A DNA stretch of 64,000 nucleotides from Sphingomonas sp. Leaf20 (lineage in GTDB: Bacteria > Pseudomonadota > Alphaproteobacteria > Sphingomonadales > Sphingomonadaceae). Shown here piece by piece: positions 14,935 through 24,190 of the stretch. The position numbers were made by a program, and so were the translations under genes. A model generated the notes under the pieces. The model saw only the letters and a list, made by a program, of their open reading frames with translations, did no database searches and had not been told where the DNA came from. The first letter of the stretch is position 1. Every line of letters starts with the position of its first letter. Location: assembly GCF_001421535.1 (NCBI RefSeq), contig NZ_LMKN01000001.1:1462267-1526266 (forward strand). The letters run 5' to 3'.

Positions 14935-16239
14935 ATGCGTTCGATCTTTCCATCTGCCGCCGTCACGGCGCGCAAATACGCGCTGGTCTCGTCGCTGCGC
15001 GCGCAGGGCTTCGGGATCGGATCGCTCGAAACCGCCCAGCCGGGTGCGAACGACCTGTTCCTGGTCGCCGAGGGCGAGGCGGTCGCCTACCCCGCGCGCA
15101 CCGTGGTGATCGGTTCCGAAGTCCGTCACGTCACCCCGTCGCGCAACGGTACGCCCGCGCGGATCAGCTTCGCCCCCGAGGACACCGCGGTCGGCAACGG
15201 CTTTGCCCGCGCGCTGATCGGCGGGCCCGACATGCCGACCGCCGCCGACCCCGAATCGCTCGCGCTGCTCGCGCTTGCCGAGCGCGTCGCCGCCGCCGAC
15301 ATCACCGTGCTGATCAACGGCCCGACCGGCACCGGCAAGGAAGTGCTCGCCCGCGCGATCCACAATGGCTCGCCGCGCAAGGACGGCCCGTTCATCGCGA
15401 TCAACTGCGCCGCCCTCCCCGAATCGATGCTCGAGGCGATGCTGTTCGGCCACCAGAAGGGCGCGTTCACCGGCGCGTCGTCGGGCGGCGAAGGCTTTTT
15501 CCGCGCCGCGAACGGCGGCACGATCCTGCTCGACGAGATCGCCGAGATGCCGCTGACGCTCCAGGCCAAGCTGCTCCGCGTGCTGCAGGAGCGCGAGGTC
15601 GTGCCGCTCGGTGCGACCGTGCCGCAGCCGATCGACGTCCGCGTCGTCGCCTGCGCCAACCGCGATCTACAGGGCGAAGTCGCCGCCGGCCGGTTCCGCG
15701 CCGATCTCTATTACCGGCTCGCGGTGTTCCCGCTGTCGACCAAGTCGCTCGCCGAGCGGCCGCAGGATATCCCGGCGCTCGCCGCGACGATGATCCTGCG
15801 CCACGCCGGCAACCGCAACGTCATCCCCTGGCCCTCGCGCGAGGCGATCGAGCAGCTGATGCTGCACGACTGGCCGGGCAATGTCCGCGAGCTCGAAAAC
15901 GTGATCCAGCGCGCGCTGCTGTTCTGCGGCGGCGACACGATCGAGGCGAGCCACATCCTGTTCGACCGCCCCGTCACGATGACCTTCGCGCCGCGCACCG
16001 CCCCGGTCGCGCTGCCGGTCGCGATGGCCGGCGACACGCCCATCGACACGCCGACCGATACGCTCGGCAACATCGTCCAGATGAGCGAATTCGCCGCGAT
16101 CCGCGAAACGCTGAAGGCGTGCGGCGGCAGCCGGATCGAGACCGCGCGCCGCCTCGGCATCTCGGAGCGCACGCTGCGCTACCGTCTCGCCAAGGCGCGC
16201 GAACAGGGTGAAGACTTCGCCCGCGTGATGTCGGCATGA
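14935..16239 (+). CDS. Sigma-54-dependent transcriptional activator, FlbD/FleQ type
   Basis: The 434-residue enhancer-binding protein has an AAA+ domain at about residues 105-345. Walker A is GPTGTGKE (near 130), the sigma-54 contact loop is GAFTGA (near 177), Walker B is ILLDEIAEM (near 196), and [14 protein letters not shown] closes the domain. A Fis-type helix-turn-helix ([20 protein letters not shown]) is at the C-terminus. The first 95 or so residues do not look like a phosphorylatable receiver, as in FlbD. It is the obvious driver of the four sigma-54 promoters in this locus. A ribosome site (AGGGGG) precedes the ATG, and the 3' end overlaps fliE. Confidence 0.9.
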   Translation: MRSIFPSAAVTARKYALVSSLRAQGFGIGSLETAQPGANDLFLVAEGEAVAYPARTVVIGSEVRHVTPSRNGTPARISFAPEDTAVGNGFARALIGGPDMPTAADPESLALLALAERVAAADITVLINGPTGTGKEVLARAIHNGSPRKDGPFIAINCAALPESMLEAMLFGHQKGAFTGASSGGEGFFRAANGGTILLDEIAEMPLTLQAKLLRVLQEREVVPLGATVPQPIDVRVVACANRDLQGEVAAGRFRADLYYRLAVFPLSTKSLAERPQDIPALAATMILRHAGNRNVIPWPSREAIEQLMLHDWPGNVRELENVIQRALLFCGGDTIEASHILFDRPVTMTFAPRTAPVALPVAMAGDTPIDTPTDTLGNIVQMSEFAAIRETLKACGGSRIETARRLGISERTLRYRLAKAREQGEDFARVMSA

Positions 16240-16598
16240 GCGGCGTCAGCGGGATCGGCGGCGGCGCGATGAGCGTCGACCGCGTCATGGCACTGCGCTC
16301 GCAGATCCTCGAGCGCAACCAGGCGCTCGCGCGTGCCAGCCAGACCGGCCCGACCGTCGCGCCGACGGAAGCCAAACCCGTCAGCTTCGGCGACACGATG
16401 GAAACCGCGCTGAAGAGCGTGAACGAGGGCCAGACGCAGGCCGCCAAGCTCAGCGAAAGCTATGAGCGCGGCGAGACCGTCGACATCGCCAAAGTGATGC
16501 TCGCGCGCCAGCAGGCCTCGGTCGGGTTCGAGGCGACGCTTCAGGTCCGCAACAAACTCCTGTCCGCCTACAAGGACATCATGAGCATGCCGGTGTAA
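16236..16598 (+). CDS. fliE: FliE, MS-ring/rod junction protein
   Basis: A 120-residue protein ending in the FliE signature (VDIAKVMLARQQASVGFEAT, LQVRNKLLSAYKDIMSMPV). FliE links the MS-ring FliF to the proximal rod and is the first substrate exported. The ATG overlaps the activator stop (ATGA), and fliF begins 4 bases downstream, so the activator and fliE-J form one operon. Alternative in-frame starts exist a few codons in (ATG at 16269). Confidence 0.93.
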   Translation: MSGVSGIGGGAMSVDRVMALRSQILERNQALARASQTGPTVAPTEAKPVSFGDTMETALKSVNEGQTQAAKLSESYERGETVDIAKVMLARQQASVGFEATLQVRNKLLSAYKDIMSMPV

Positions 16599-16602
16599 TG
16601 AT

Positions 16603-18300
16603 ATGAGCACTGCCCTCATCCCCGCTTCGCCGGCCAATGGCTCGGGTCTTCCCGAGAAATTCGCTAACCCGCTCAACCAGATCAAGACCGCGTTTGCGCA
16701 GCCGGCCGTCCGCCGCTCGCTGCCGATGGTGCTGATGATCGGCCTGATCGCCGCTGCCGCGCTCGCGTGGATGACGCTGTCGTCGCCGACGCAGAAGACG
16801 CTGTTCACCAACCTGCCCGATGCCGACAAGGCTGCGGTCACGTCGGCGCTGTCGACCGCGAACATCAAGAGCCGGATCGACGATTCGACGGGTTCGCTGA
16901 CGGTCGCCGAGGAGGACTATTCGCGCGCCCGGATGCTGCTCGCGGGTCAGGGCCTGCCCAAGGCGGCACCCGGCGGTTATGCGATCCTCGACCAGCTGCC
17001 GATGGGCGTCAGTCGCGCTGTCGAAGGCGAGCGGCTGCGCCAGGCGCGCGAATCCGAACTCGCACGCTCGATCCAGGAGATCGACGCGGTCGCCGAGGCG
17101 CGCGTCCATCTCGCCACGCCCGAAGCGTCGGTGTTCGTCCGCGACAACGCCGCGCCTTCGGCGTCGGTGATCCTCAAGCTGCAGGGCGGCCGGTCGCTGA
17201 GCGACGCGCAGGTCGCCTCGATCATCAACCTCGTCGCCTCGTCGGTGCCCGGCATGAAGCCCGATTCGGTGACGATCGTCGACCAGATGGGCGCACTGCT
17301 CACCAAGCCCGACGGCAGCGACGGCGTCGGTGCGGCAGGCGACAAGCGGATCGAGATCCAGCGCCGCATCGAGGACAAATATCGTGCGCAGCTGACCCAG
17401 TTGCTCACCCCGCTGGTCGGTGCGGGTAACTTCACCGCCGAGGTCCAGGCCGACGTCAATCTCGACGAGACGCAGGCGACGCGCGAAAGCTATGACAAGC
17501 AGGGCGTCCTGCGCGCCGAGACGGGCAACTGGACGGGCAACCAGAAGGACGGCGCCGCAACGCCGGGCGGGATTCCGGGGGCGCTGAGCAACACGCCGCC
17601 TCCTGCCAGCACGCTGCAGCAGCCACAGCCCGCAACCGGCAATCCCGGCACGCCGCAGCCCGTCGCCGGGGGCCCCGCGCCCGACGCAATGAAGCAGTCC
17701 GACCAGTATCAGCGCGCCTATGACCTGGGTCGCGAAGTGTCGGTGACGCGCGCGACGCCGGGCAGCGTCAAGCGCCTGTCGGTCGCGGTGCTGCTGCGCG
17801 ATCCCGACAAGACGCGCCGCACCGCGATGGAGATCAACCAGATCACCGATCTCGTGAAGAGCGCGGTCGGCTTCGACCAGGGCCGCAACGACAACGTCAC
17901 CGTGATCAGCCGCAAGTTCGCCGGCGCGGATGCCACGGCGGATGCCGGCCCCGCCTGGTACGACAATGCCTGGCTGCCGGTGCTGGCGCGCAACGGGACC
18001 GCGATCGTCATCGCGCTGCTCGTCCTGCTGCTCGGCGTACGGCCGATCGCCAAGGCGCTGATGAAAAAGCGCGAGGATGCCGCCCCGCGTCCGGCCTTTG
18101 GCCAGGCGATCGAGGGCGCCGACGGCGAGGCCGCCGAGGGGCTGGGCGGTCCGATCGTCGCCGCGCCGGTCAGCCTCGACCAGCTCGAGAGCACGCGCGG
18201 CTATGACCAGCGGATCGGCGCGGTTCGCGGCTTCACGCGCGACAACCCGACGCGCGCCGCGCTCGCCGTGCGCGACATGATCAAGGCGGACGCACGCTGA
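16603..18300 (+). CDS. fliF: FliF, flagellar MS-ring protein
   Basis: A 565-residue inner-membrane ring protein. The first membrane helix (SLPMVLMIGLIAAAALAWMT) is near residue 45 and the second (GTAIVIALLVLLLGVRPIAK) near residue 466. The periplasmic part has the YscJ-type blocks LFTNLPDADKAAVTSALSTA, YAILDQLPMGVSRAVEGERL and ARVHLATPEASVFVRD, followed by a Pro/Gln/Gly-rich loop. The C-terminus, which binds FliG, ends RAALAVRDMIKADAR. The stop overlaps fliG (TGATG). Confidence 0.96.
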   Translation: MSTALIPASPANGSGLPEKFANPLNQIKTAFAQPAVRRSLPMVLMIGLIAAAALAWMTLSSPTQKTLFTNLPDADKAAVTSALSTANIKSRIDDSTGSLTVAEEDYSRARMLLAGQGLPKAAPGGYAILDQLPMGVSRAVEGERLRQARESELARSIQEIDAVAEARVHLATPEASVFVRDNAAPSASVILKLQGGRSLSDAQVASIINLVASSVPGMKPDSVTIVDQMGALLTKPDGSDGVGAAGDKRIEIQRRIEDKYRAQLTQLLTPLVGAGNFTAEVQADVNLDETQATRESYDKQGVLRAETGNWTGNQKDGAATPGGIPGALSNTPPPASTLQQPQPATGNPGTPQPVAGGPAPDAMKQSDQYQRAYDLGREVSVTRATPGSVKRLSVAVLLRDPDKTRRTAMEINQITDLVKSAVGFDQGRNDNVTVISRKFAGADATADAGPAWYDNAWLPVLARNGTAIVIALLVLLLGVRPIAKALMKKREDAAPRPAFGQAIEGADGEAAEGLGGPIVAAPVSLDQLESTRGYDQRIGAVRGFTRDNPTRAALAVRDMIKADAR

Positions 18301-19304
18301 TGGAGGCCCTGCGCACCTATACCGGCGTCGAACGCGCCGCCGTGCTGATGATGCTCGTCGGCGAGGAGGAAGCCGCGGCGATCCTCCAGAAGCTCGAGCC
18401 CGAGGAGGTCCGCCAGCTCGGCGCGGCGATGTTCAAGGTCGCCGACGTGTCCGAGCAGGAGGTCGAGACCGTGCTCGACGATTTCGTCGACCGCGCGCGC
18501 GAGCGCACCGCGATCGGGTTCGACCCGCGCCCGAAGATCGAGGCGGTGATGAACCGCGCGCTCGGCCCCGAAAAAGCCGAGAGCGTGCTCGCGCGGATCA
18601 CGCCGGCCGAGGCGGCGTGCGAACTCGAACTGCTCGACTGGCTCGACGCGAGCGAGATCGCCGCGATGATCGAAAAGGAGCATCCGCAGATCGCCGCGGT
18701 GCTGATCGCCAATCTCGATGCATCGGTCGGTGGCCAGGTGCTCGAGCTGATGCCCGACGCGGTCCAGCCCGACATCCTCCACCGCATCGCGCGGCTCGGG
18801 CCGATCACCCCCGAGGCGGTCGACACGCTGCGCACGCTGCTCGCCAACCGCACCGGCACCGGGTCGAGCGGCCAGGGCGTGACGCTGGGCGGGACGCGCG
18901 AGGCGGCGAAGATCCTGTCGGGCGCACGCAAGGCGACCGAACAGCGCGTCATGCCCAAATTGTTCAAGATCGACCGCGACGTCGCCAAGGCGATCGAGGA
19001 GGCGATGTTCGTGTTCGACAACCTGCTCGAGCTCGACGACAAGAATCTGGGCACGCTGATCCGCAACGTCGATGGCGAGATCCTGACCAAGTCGCTCAAG
19101 GGCGTCGACGAGGCGGTGCGCAACCGTTTCCTCGGCTGCATGTCGGCGCGCGCCGCCGACGGCATCCGCGACGAGATGGAGGCGCGCGGGCCGATGAAGC
19201 TCGCCGAGGTGCTCGAAGCGCAGAAGGCGATGATCGCGATCGCGCGCGGGCTCGCTAAGGACGGCACGATCATGATGGGTGGAGGCGAGGACGACTATGT
19301 CTAG
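18300..19304 (+). CDS. fliG: FliG, flagellar motor switch protein
   Basis: A 334-residue rotor protein that transmits stator torque. It has the N-terminal FliF-binding part (RAAVLMMLVGEEEAAAILQK), the central EHPQIAAVLIANLDASVGGQ motif, and the C-terminal torque helix with charged residues (LIRNVDGEILTKSLKGVDEA, RNRFLGCMSARAADGIRDEM). It starts on the fliF stop and overlaps fliH by 8 bases. Confidence 0.96.
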   Translation: MEALRTYTGVERAAVLMMLVGEEEAAAILQKLEPEEVRQLGAAMFKVADVSEQEVETVLDDFVDRARERTAIGFDPRPKIEAVMNRALGPEKAESVLARITPAEAACELELLDWLDASEIAAMIEKEHPQIAAVLIANLDASVGGQVLELMPDAVQPDILHRIARLGPITPEAVDTLRTLLANRTGTGSSGQGVTLGGTREAAKILSGARKATEQRVMPKLFKIDRDVAKAIEEAMFVFDNLLELDDKNLGTLIRNVDGEILTKSLKGVDEAVRNRFLGCMSARAADGIRDEMEARGPMKLAEVLEAQKAMIAIARGLAKDGTIMMGGGEDDYV

Positions 19305-20064
19305 TTTCGTCGCCGGCTTTGCCGCCCGTCATGACAATGCGGCCCAGCTGCTCGCGAGCGCGTTTGCGCCGCCGATGGGGTTCGCCCCCGCCGACATCCG
19401 CGACCGCGCCGCGCCCTCGCCGCGTCGCGCGAGCGGTTTCGCGCCACAGGCCGCCACCCCGTCCGCACCTGTGCCCACCCCCACCGGCCCGAAGCATTTC
19501 AGTCCGGCCGACAAGGACAGCAACCCGACCGAGGGCTGGGATCCGCTCGATCCGGCCAGCGAGACCGAAAGCTTTCTCGATCCGCTCGCGGCGGCGCATG
19601 CCGCGGGCTATGCCGAGGGTCTCGCCGCCGCCGCGGCCGTGACGCAGGGCAATGCCGCGCGCGACCAGGCGCTGCTCGCCGGCCTCGCCGCCGCGCTCAA
19701 CACCGACCGGGTCGACCGCGATCGCGTCGCGATGCAGCTGCGCCAGACCGTGCTGCTGCTCGTCGGCAAGCTGGTCGGCGAGATCGGCATCGCGCCCGAC
19801 CTGCTCGCGGGGCGGATCGAGGCCGCGACCGATCTTCTCGCCGATTCGGCCGAGGCGGCGTTGCTGCGCGTCAATCCCGAGGATGTCGCGCTGATCGACG
19901 GCAAGCTCCCCAAGTCGATCTTCGCGGCGGGCGATGCGAGCGTCGCGCGCGGCAGTTTCGTGCTCGAAAGCGCGTCGACGATCGTCGAGGATGGCCCCGC
20001 CATGTGGCTCGACCAGCTGGCCAGCGCGATCGACCGCGTCGCCGTTCCCAAAAAGGCCGCCTGA
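19297..20064 (+). CDS. fliH: FliH, export ATPase regulator
   Basis: A 255-residue protein between fliG and fliI. The N-terminal third is low-complexity and rich in Pro and Ala. The C-terminal half contains QLRQTVLLLVGKLVGEIGIA and LRVNPEDVALIDGKLPKSIF, which match the FliH/HrpE domain. FliH binds FliI and carries it to the export gate. The start at 19297 overlaps the fliG end and begins MSSFVAGF; a longer frame from 19279 is less likely. Confidence 0.87.
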   Translation: MSSFVAGFAARHDNAAQLLASAFAPPMGFAPADIRDRAAPSPRRASGFAPQAATPSAPVPTPTGPKHFSPADKDSNPTEGWDPLDPASETESFLDPLAAAHAAGYAEGLAAAAAVTQGNAARDQALLAGLAAALNTDRVDRDRVAMQLRQTVLLLVGKLVGEIGIAPDLLAGRIEAATDLLADSAEAALLRVNPEDVALIDGKLPKSIFAAGDASVARGSFVLESASTIVEDGPAMWLDQLASAIDRVAVPKKAA

Positions 20065-21393
20065 GTGCTGAACCGCTTTACTGCCGACTATCTCGAAACG
20101 CTCGGCAATGCCGATTTCGTCGCCGCGCCCAAGGTCTCGGGCCGGCTCGCCTCGTTCGACGGGCTGTTGATGGAAGCGGTCGGCCTGACGCTTCCCGTCG
20201 GGACGGTGTGCACGGTGGGTGAGGGATCGGCCAGCGTCGAGGCCGAGGTGATCGGCTTTCGCAACGGCCGCACGCTGTTGATGAACCTCGGCGGCCCCGC
20301 CGCACTGCTGCCGCGCGCGCCGGTCAAGCCGATCGGTGCGCCGGGCGAGGCCGAGGTCGGCGCAGCGCTGCTCGGTCGCGTCGTCGACGGCGCGGGCAAG
20401 CCGATCGACGGGCTCGGCCCGATCCGCGGCGCCGGACGCTGGCCGATCGCGGGCAAGCTGCAATCGCCGCTCGACCGCGGCCGCGTGCGCACGCCGATGG
20501 ACGTCGGCGTCCGCGCGATCAACGGGCTGCTGACGATCGGCCAGGGCCAGCGCGTCGGCATCATGGCGGGCTCGGGCGTCGGCAAGTCGGTGCTGCTCGG
20601 CATGATCGTCCGCGCCGCGCAGGCCGACGTGATCGTCATCGGCCTGATCGGCGAGCGCAGCCGCGAAGTCGCCGACTTCCTCGAGACCAAGGTCGCCGGC
20701 GCCGCGCGCGCGCGCTCGGTCGTCGTCGCGGTGCCCGCCAATCACTCGCCCGTGCTGCGCATCCGCGGCGCACTGCGCGCCACCGCGATCGCGGAAGGCT
20801 TTCGCGCCGAGGGCAAGCAGGTCCTGCTGATCATGGATTCGCTGACCCGCGTCGCGCATGCCGGCCGCGAGATCGGTCTCGCGCTCGGCGAGCCCGCCTC
20901 GGCGCGTGGCTATCCGCCGTCCGCCATCGCGATGCTGCCCAACCTGATCGAGCGTGCGGGCGTCGACGTCCACACCGGCGGGTCGATCACCGCGATCTAC
21001 ACCGTGCTCGCGGACGGCGACGACGGCAACGACCCGGTCGTCGATTCGGCGCGCTCGATCCTCGACGGGCATATCGTGCTGAGCCGCCAGCTTGCCGAGC
21101 GCGGAGTCTATCCCGCAATCGACATCGGCCCCTCGGTCAGCCGCGTGATGACCGACATCGCCGACGGCGCGCATGTCCGCGCCGCGCGCGTGCTGCGCCG
21201 CAATCTAGCGACCTACGAGGAGAATCGCGACCTCGTGCTGATGGGCGCCTATCGCGCGGGCGCCGACCCGGCGATCGACAATGCGATCGCGTGTCACGGC
21301 GCGATCATGGAATATATCCGCCAGGATGCGGACGAAAAGGTGTCGCTCGACGATGCCGTCGCGGAGCTGATCGGCGTGTTCGGCAATGGCTGA
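20065..21393 (+). CDS. fliI: FliI, flagellar export ATPase
   Basis: A 442-residue ATPase of the F1-beta-like family. Walker A (AGSGVGKSVLLG) is near residue 170, the VIGLIGERSREVADFLE block near 195, Walker B (QVLLIMDSLTRVAHAGREIG) near 255, and PSAIAMLPNLIERAG near 290. It starts with GTG directly after the fliH stop. It energises export of rod, hook and filament subunits together with FliH and FliJ. Confidence 0.97.
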   Translation: MLNRFTADYLETLGNADFVAAPKVSGRLASFDGLLMEAVGLTLPVGTVCTVGEGSASVEAEVIGFRNGRTLLMNLGGPAALLPRAPVKPIGAPGEAEVGAALLGRVVDGAGKPIDGLGPIRGAGRWPIAGKLQSPLDRGRVRTPMDVGVRAINGLLTIGQGQRVGIMAGSGVGKSVLLGMIVRAAQADVIVIGLIGERSREVADFLETKVAGAARARSVVVAVPANHSPVLRIRGALRATAIAEGFRAEGKQVLLIMDSLTRVAHAGREIGLALGEPASARGYPPSAIAMLPNLIERAGVDVHTGGSITAIYTVLADGDDGNDPVVDSARSILDGHIVLSRQLAERGVYPAIDIGPSVSRVMTDIADGAHVRAARVLRRNLATYEENRDLVLMGAYRAGADPAIDNAIACHGAIMEYIRQDADEKVSLDDAVAELIGVFGNG

Positions 21394-21811
21394 TGCACGC
21401 GCGAAGACGCTCGCCCGGATCCACCGCGTCCGGACGCTCCAGCTCGGGCTGATCCGCGCGGACGAAGCACGCGCGCACGACAAGTTCGCGAGCGAATCGG
21501 CCTTGTCCGCGCGCATCTCGAGCCTCGCGGCCGCGGTCGCACCCACCCCCGAGGTCGCGGTCGCGGTTTCGCTCGGCGCGTCGGCGCACTACCGCGAACG
21601 TCTCCAGCAATCCGCCGATGCGGCGATCGAACGCGTCCGCTCCGCCGAATATCAGGTCGAGCGCGCGAGCGACGCGACGCGGTCCGCCAAGCGCGACCAG
21701 AGCGCGGTCGAAAAGCTCATCGTCCGCGCGCAGGCCGATGCCGCGCTCCGCGAACTCCGCGCGCTCGAAGACGCGCCCTCGGTCCGAAAGATCCGGCACG
21801 ATCCTTGCTGA
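21386..21811 (+). CDS. fliJ: FliJ-like export chaperone
   Basis: A 141-residue, strongly helical coiled-coil protein rich in Ala, Arg and Glu (RIHRVRTLQLGLIRADEARA, VEKLIVRAQADAALREL). FliJ proteins have little sequence conservation. The call rests on the predicted coiled coil, length, and position directly after fliI with an 8-base overlap. It would form the stalk inside the FliI ring. Its last codons contain the sigma-54 promoter for fliK. Confidence 0.8.
   Translation: MADARAKTLARIHRVRTLQLGLIRADEARAHDKFASESALSARISSLAAAVAPTPEVAVAVSLGASAHYRERLQQSADAAIERVRSAEYQVERASDATRSAKRDQSAVEKLIVRAQADAALRELRALEDAPSVRKIRHDPC
21794..21809 (+). promoter_or_regulatory. Sigma-54 promoter of the fliK-to-flhB operon
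   Basis: CGGCACGATCCTTGCT keeps GG-N10-GC and differs from TGGCAC-N5-TTGCT at one base. It lies inside the last codons of fliJ. The predicted start near 21820 gives a leader of about 26 bases before the fliK ATG. I see no CGGCAA cluster upstream, so the enhancer may be elsewhere. Confidence 0.75.
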
Positions 21812-21845
21812 GCACGGTGCGAGACGTCCGCATCCGAGAGACCGC

Positions 21846-23522
21846 ATGATCCAGCCCGCGCTAGTGTCCCTGCCGAGCATCACCCCCGCCGCCACGCCAC
21901 GCACGGCGGGCAGCGATGGCGCGGGCGATTTCGGCGGGACGCTTGCGACGCTGCTGGGGTCCGGAACGGTGGACACCGCCATCCCCGGCATTGCCGCCCC
22001 GAGTAGCGCCGTTCTGGCCAGCACCGTCGCTTCACCGGTGATCGATGACGTCACCCGGCAGCCCGCCGCCGTAACCGGCAAGGCCTTGCCGGTCACGGGG
22101 CCGGTGGTCGAGACACGCGCGCTGCCGATGTTGCCCGAACACGCCGCGATCGCACCGATCGGCGTCACGTCCCCGACAGCCGCTATCATCGTCGCAACGC
22201 CGCTGCCTGTAACGCCGCTGCCTGCGGGGCTACGTGCGAGATCGCTATCCGCTCCGGATCTCCTGCCCCAGGAGCCGTCGGCAGTCGACGACGCAAGCGA
22301 TGCGCTGCTGACTCCACGTCCCGCCCCACAGCCCCCCGCGAGCCCGGCGCCGACTCCGACCGGGCAGGCGATGCTTCCACGTCGGGCTGCACGGCTCAGC
22401 GTGCCAGGCGACGACCGCCCGGACGTGCCGGCAGAGACGGAGGACGCGGACGACGCCGGGACACCCGCGCCGCCGCTCGCCACGCAAGAGGCCATCCCGG
22501 CGGTTCCGCTGGTCCCCGCGGTCCTTATCCCGGTCCCGGTCGCGGTCGCGGACAATGACGCGATGCCGCGCGCCGGCGACGGACCGGGCAACATCCCGGG
22601 CGCGGTGGCTGGCGCCTCTGTGGCCATTGCTGCACCTGTTCCGCTTGCGAACCGCGACCCAAGCATTGCGCAGTCCCCGATGGGCGACACCCGGCCGCCC
22701 GATGCCGTCATCCCGACGGCGACCTCGAACGCAGTCCCCTCGCCCCTGCCCACCTCGACACCAGCGGGGACACCGGAGCGATACGGCTTCGCGCACCTCC
22801 ATGGTCTCGTCGAATCGCGCATCGATGTTGGCGGCGCTCCACTGCAAGCGGCGCCCGCCCCCGACCTTCCGCCGCGATGGTCGACACAGGACACGGCCCC
22901 GTCGAGAACCGTCGTCGCGCAGCAGCCGCTTACGCTGGCCGTACAGCCCCAGCCCGGTACCGTCGCATCGGCGGCGCATGTGTTCGGCGCAGCGATCCAG
23001 GCGGCGGCGCATGGTCGCGACGAGCCGGCGGATACGCCAGCGATCGGCCCCCTCGCCGCACCGGCGGCAACGCCCGCGATCGCGTCGATCGCGCCTTCCG
23101 ATCCGCAGGCGCCGCTCGACATGCGCCACGAGCGTTGGCCGACCGCGATGATCGAGCGGATCGAGGTGCTGCGCGATGCGGCGAATGCGACCGATACGCG
23201 GATCCGGCTGATCCCCGATGCGCTGGGCGCGATCGACGTGTCGGTGCGCAAGGACGGCGACACGCTCCACGTCCACTTCAACGCCGAGCAGGCCGCGACG
23301 CGGACCCTGTTGCAGGATGCGCAGCCGCGACTCGCCGAACTCGCGGACGCGCGCGGGCTGAAGCTTTCGCACGGCGCCGTCGAGACCGGCGCGGGCACCG
23401 GTCAGCACCAGCAGCGCGCCGCGACCCCGCAGCCGCAGCAGCAGCAGCCCTCCGCGCCCGCGCGGCGGCCGCGCGCCGATGGCGGCGCCGACATCGATTC
23501 CACCGACACACGACTCGCGTGA
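21846..23522 (+). CDS. fliK: FliK, hook-length control protein
   Basis: A 558-residue protein. About the first 400 residues are low-complexity, rich in Pro, Ala and Thr, as expected for the FliK ruler. The C-terminal Flg_hook domain (RIEVLRDAANATDTRIRLIP, LGAIDVSVRKDGDTLHVHFN) switches export specificity through FlhB. A tail rich in Gln and Arg follows. It is the first gene after the sigma-54 promoter at 21794. The ATG at 21846 is the first start after that promoter; the open frame extends further upstream across it. Confidence 0.88.
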   Translation: MIQPALVSLPSITPAATPRTAGSDGAGDFGGTLATLLGSGTVDTAIPGIAAPSSAVLASTVASPVIDDVTRQPAAVTGKALPVTGPVVETRALPMLPEHAAIAPIGVTSPTAAIIVATPLPVTPLPAGLRARSLSAPDLLPQEPSAVDDASDALLTPRPAPQPPASPAPTPTGQAMLPRRAARLSVPGDDRPDVPAETEDADDAGTPAPPLATQEAIPAVPLVPAVLIPVPVAVADNDAMPRAGDGPGNIPGAVAGASVAIAAPVPLANRDPSIAQSPMGDTRPPDAVIPTATSNAVPSPLPTSTPAGTPERYGFAHLHGLVESRIDVGGAPLQAAPAPDLPPRWSTQDTAPSRTVVAQQPLTLAVQPQPGTVASAAHVFGAAIQAAAHGRDEPADTPAIGPLAAPAATPAIASIAPSDPQAPLDMRHERWPTAMIERIEVLRDAANATDTRIRLIPDALGAIDVSVRKDGDTLHVHFNAEQAATRTLLQDAQPRLAELADARGLKLSHGAVETGAGTGQHQQRAATPQPQQQQPSAPARRPRADGGADIDSTDTRLA

Positions 23523-23539
23523 ACTGAAGGACCCCGCTG

Positions 23540-24187
23540 ATGAGCGACACGACTGACACCCCCGCCGCGGCCGACGCGAAGGGCAAGAAGAAGGGCAAGC
23601 TGGGCAAGATGCTGATCGGTGGCGTCGCGCTGCTGGTGCTCGTCGGCGGCGGCGTCGGCGCGGGCGTCTATGCGTCCAGCGCCGGGCTGATCGGTGGCGG
23701 GCACGGCGCTGCGGCCGACGACGGCAAGCCCAAGCTGGTTCCGAAAAGCGAGCAGAAGCCCGCGTCCGCCGAGGGCGAGAGCGAAGGCGGCGGTCATGGC
23801 GGCGGCGAGGACGAGGCCCCGGCGGACGATCACGGCATGGCCACGCCCAAGGGCGGCGGCGGCGATCGTTATGCGTCGACCTACTTTGCGATGGAGAAGG
23901 AATTCACCTCCAACCTCCAGGACTCGTCGCATTTCGTCCAGGTCGGCGTCGCGGTGTCGACGCCGTACGACAAGACCGTGATCGAGCATCTCAAGACCAA
24001 CGAGATTGCAGTGCGTTCGGCAATCCTGATGACGCTCGGCGAGGCGACCGAGGAACAGGTCTTCACCGCCGACGGTAAACGCCGTCTGCAGAAGCAGCTG
24101 GCCAAATCGATCAACGACACGCTCACGCAGAAGGAAGGATTCGGAGGGATCGGTAACGTTTACTTTACCAGTTTTGTTGTTCAGTGA
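23540..24187 (+). CDS. fliL: FliL, flagellar basal-body/stator-associated protein
   Basis: A 215-residue single-pass membrane protein. The N-terminus is Lys-rich (AKGKKKGKLGKMLIGG) and leads into a helix (MLIGGVALLVLVGGGVGAGV). A charged Gly/Glu/His-rich linker follows, and then the FliL domain (FAMEKEFTSNLQDSSHFVQV, ALTQKEGFGGIGNVYFTSFV-like end). FliL supports stator function at the inner membrane. It starts 17 bases after fliK. Confidence 0.92.
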   Translation: MSDTTDTPAAADAKGKKKGKLGKMLIGGVALLVLVGGGVGAGVYASSAGLIGGGHGAAADDGKPKLVPKSEQKPASAEGESEGGGHGGGEDEAPADDHGMATPKGGGGDRYASTYFAMEKEFTSNLQDSSHFVQVGVAVSTPYDKTVIEHLKTNEIAVRSAILMTLGEATEEQVFTADGKRRLQKQLAKSINDTLTQKEGFGGIGNVYFTSFVVQ

Positions 24188-24190
24188 CTC

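Noticed and set aside
19270..21174. A 634-codon minus-strand frame opposite fliH and fliI
   Set aside because: Shadow of two complete flagellar genes, with no recognisable domain.
21305..23398. A 697-codon minus-strand frame opposite fliK
   Set aside because: Antisense of a low-complexity gene; Ser/Gly/Ala-rich with no signal or domain. FliK on the plus strand has its C-terminal domain.
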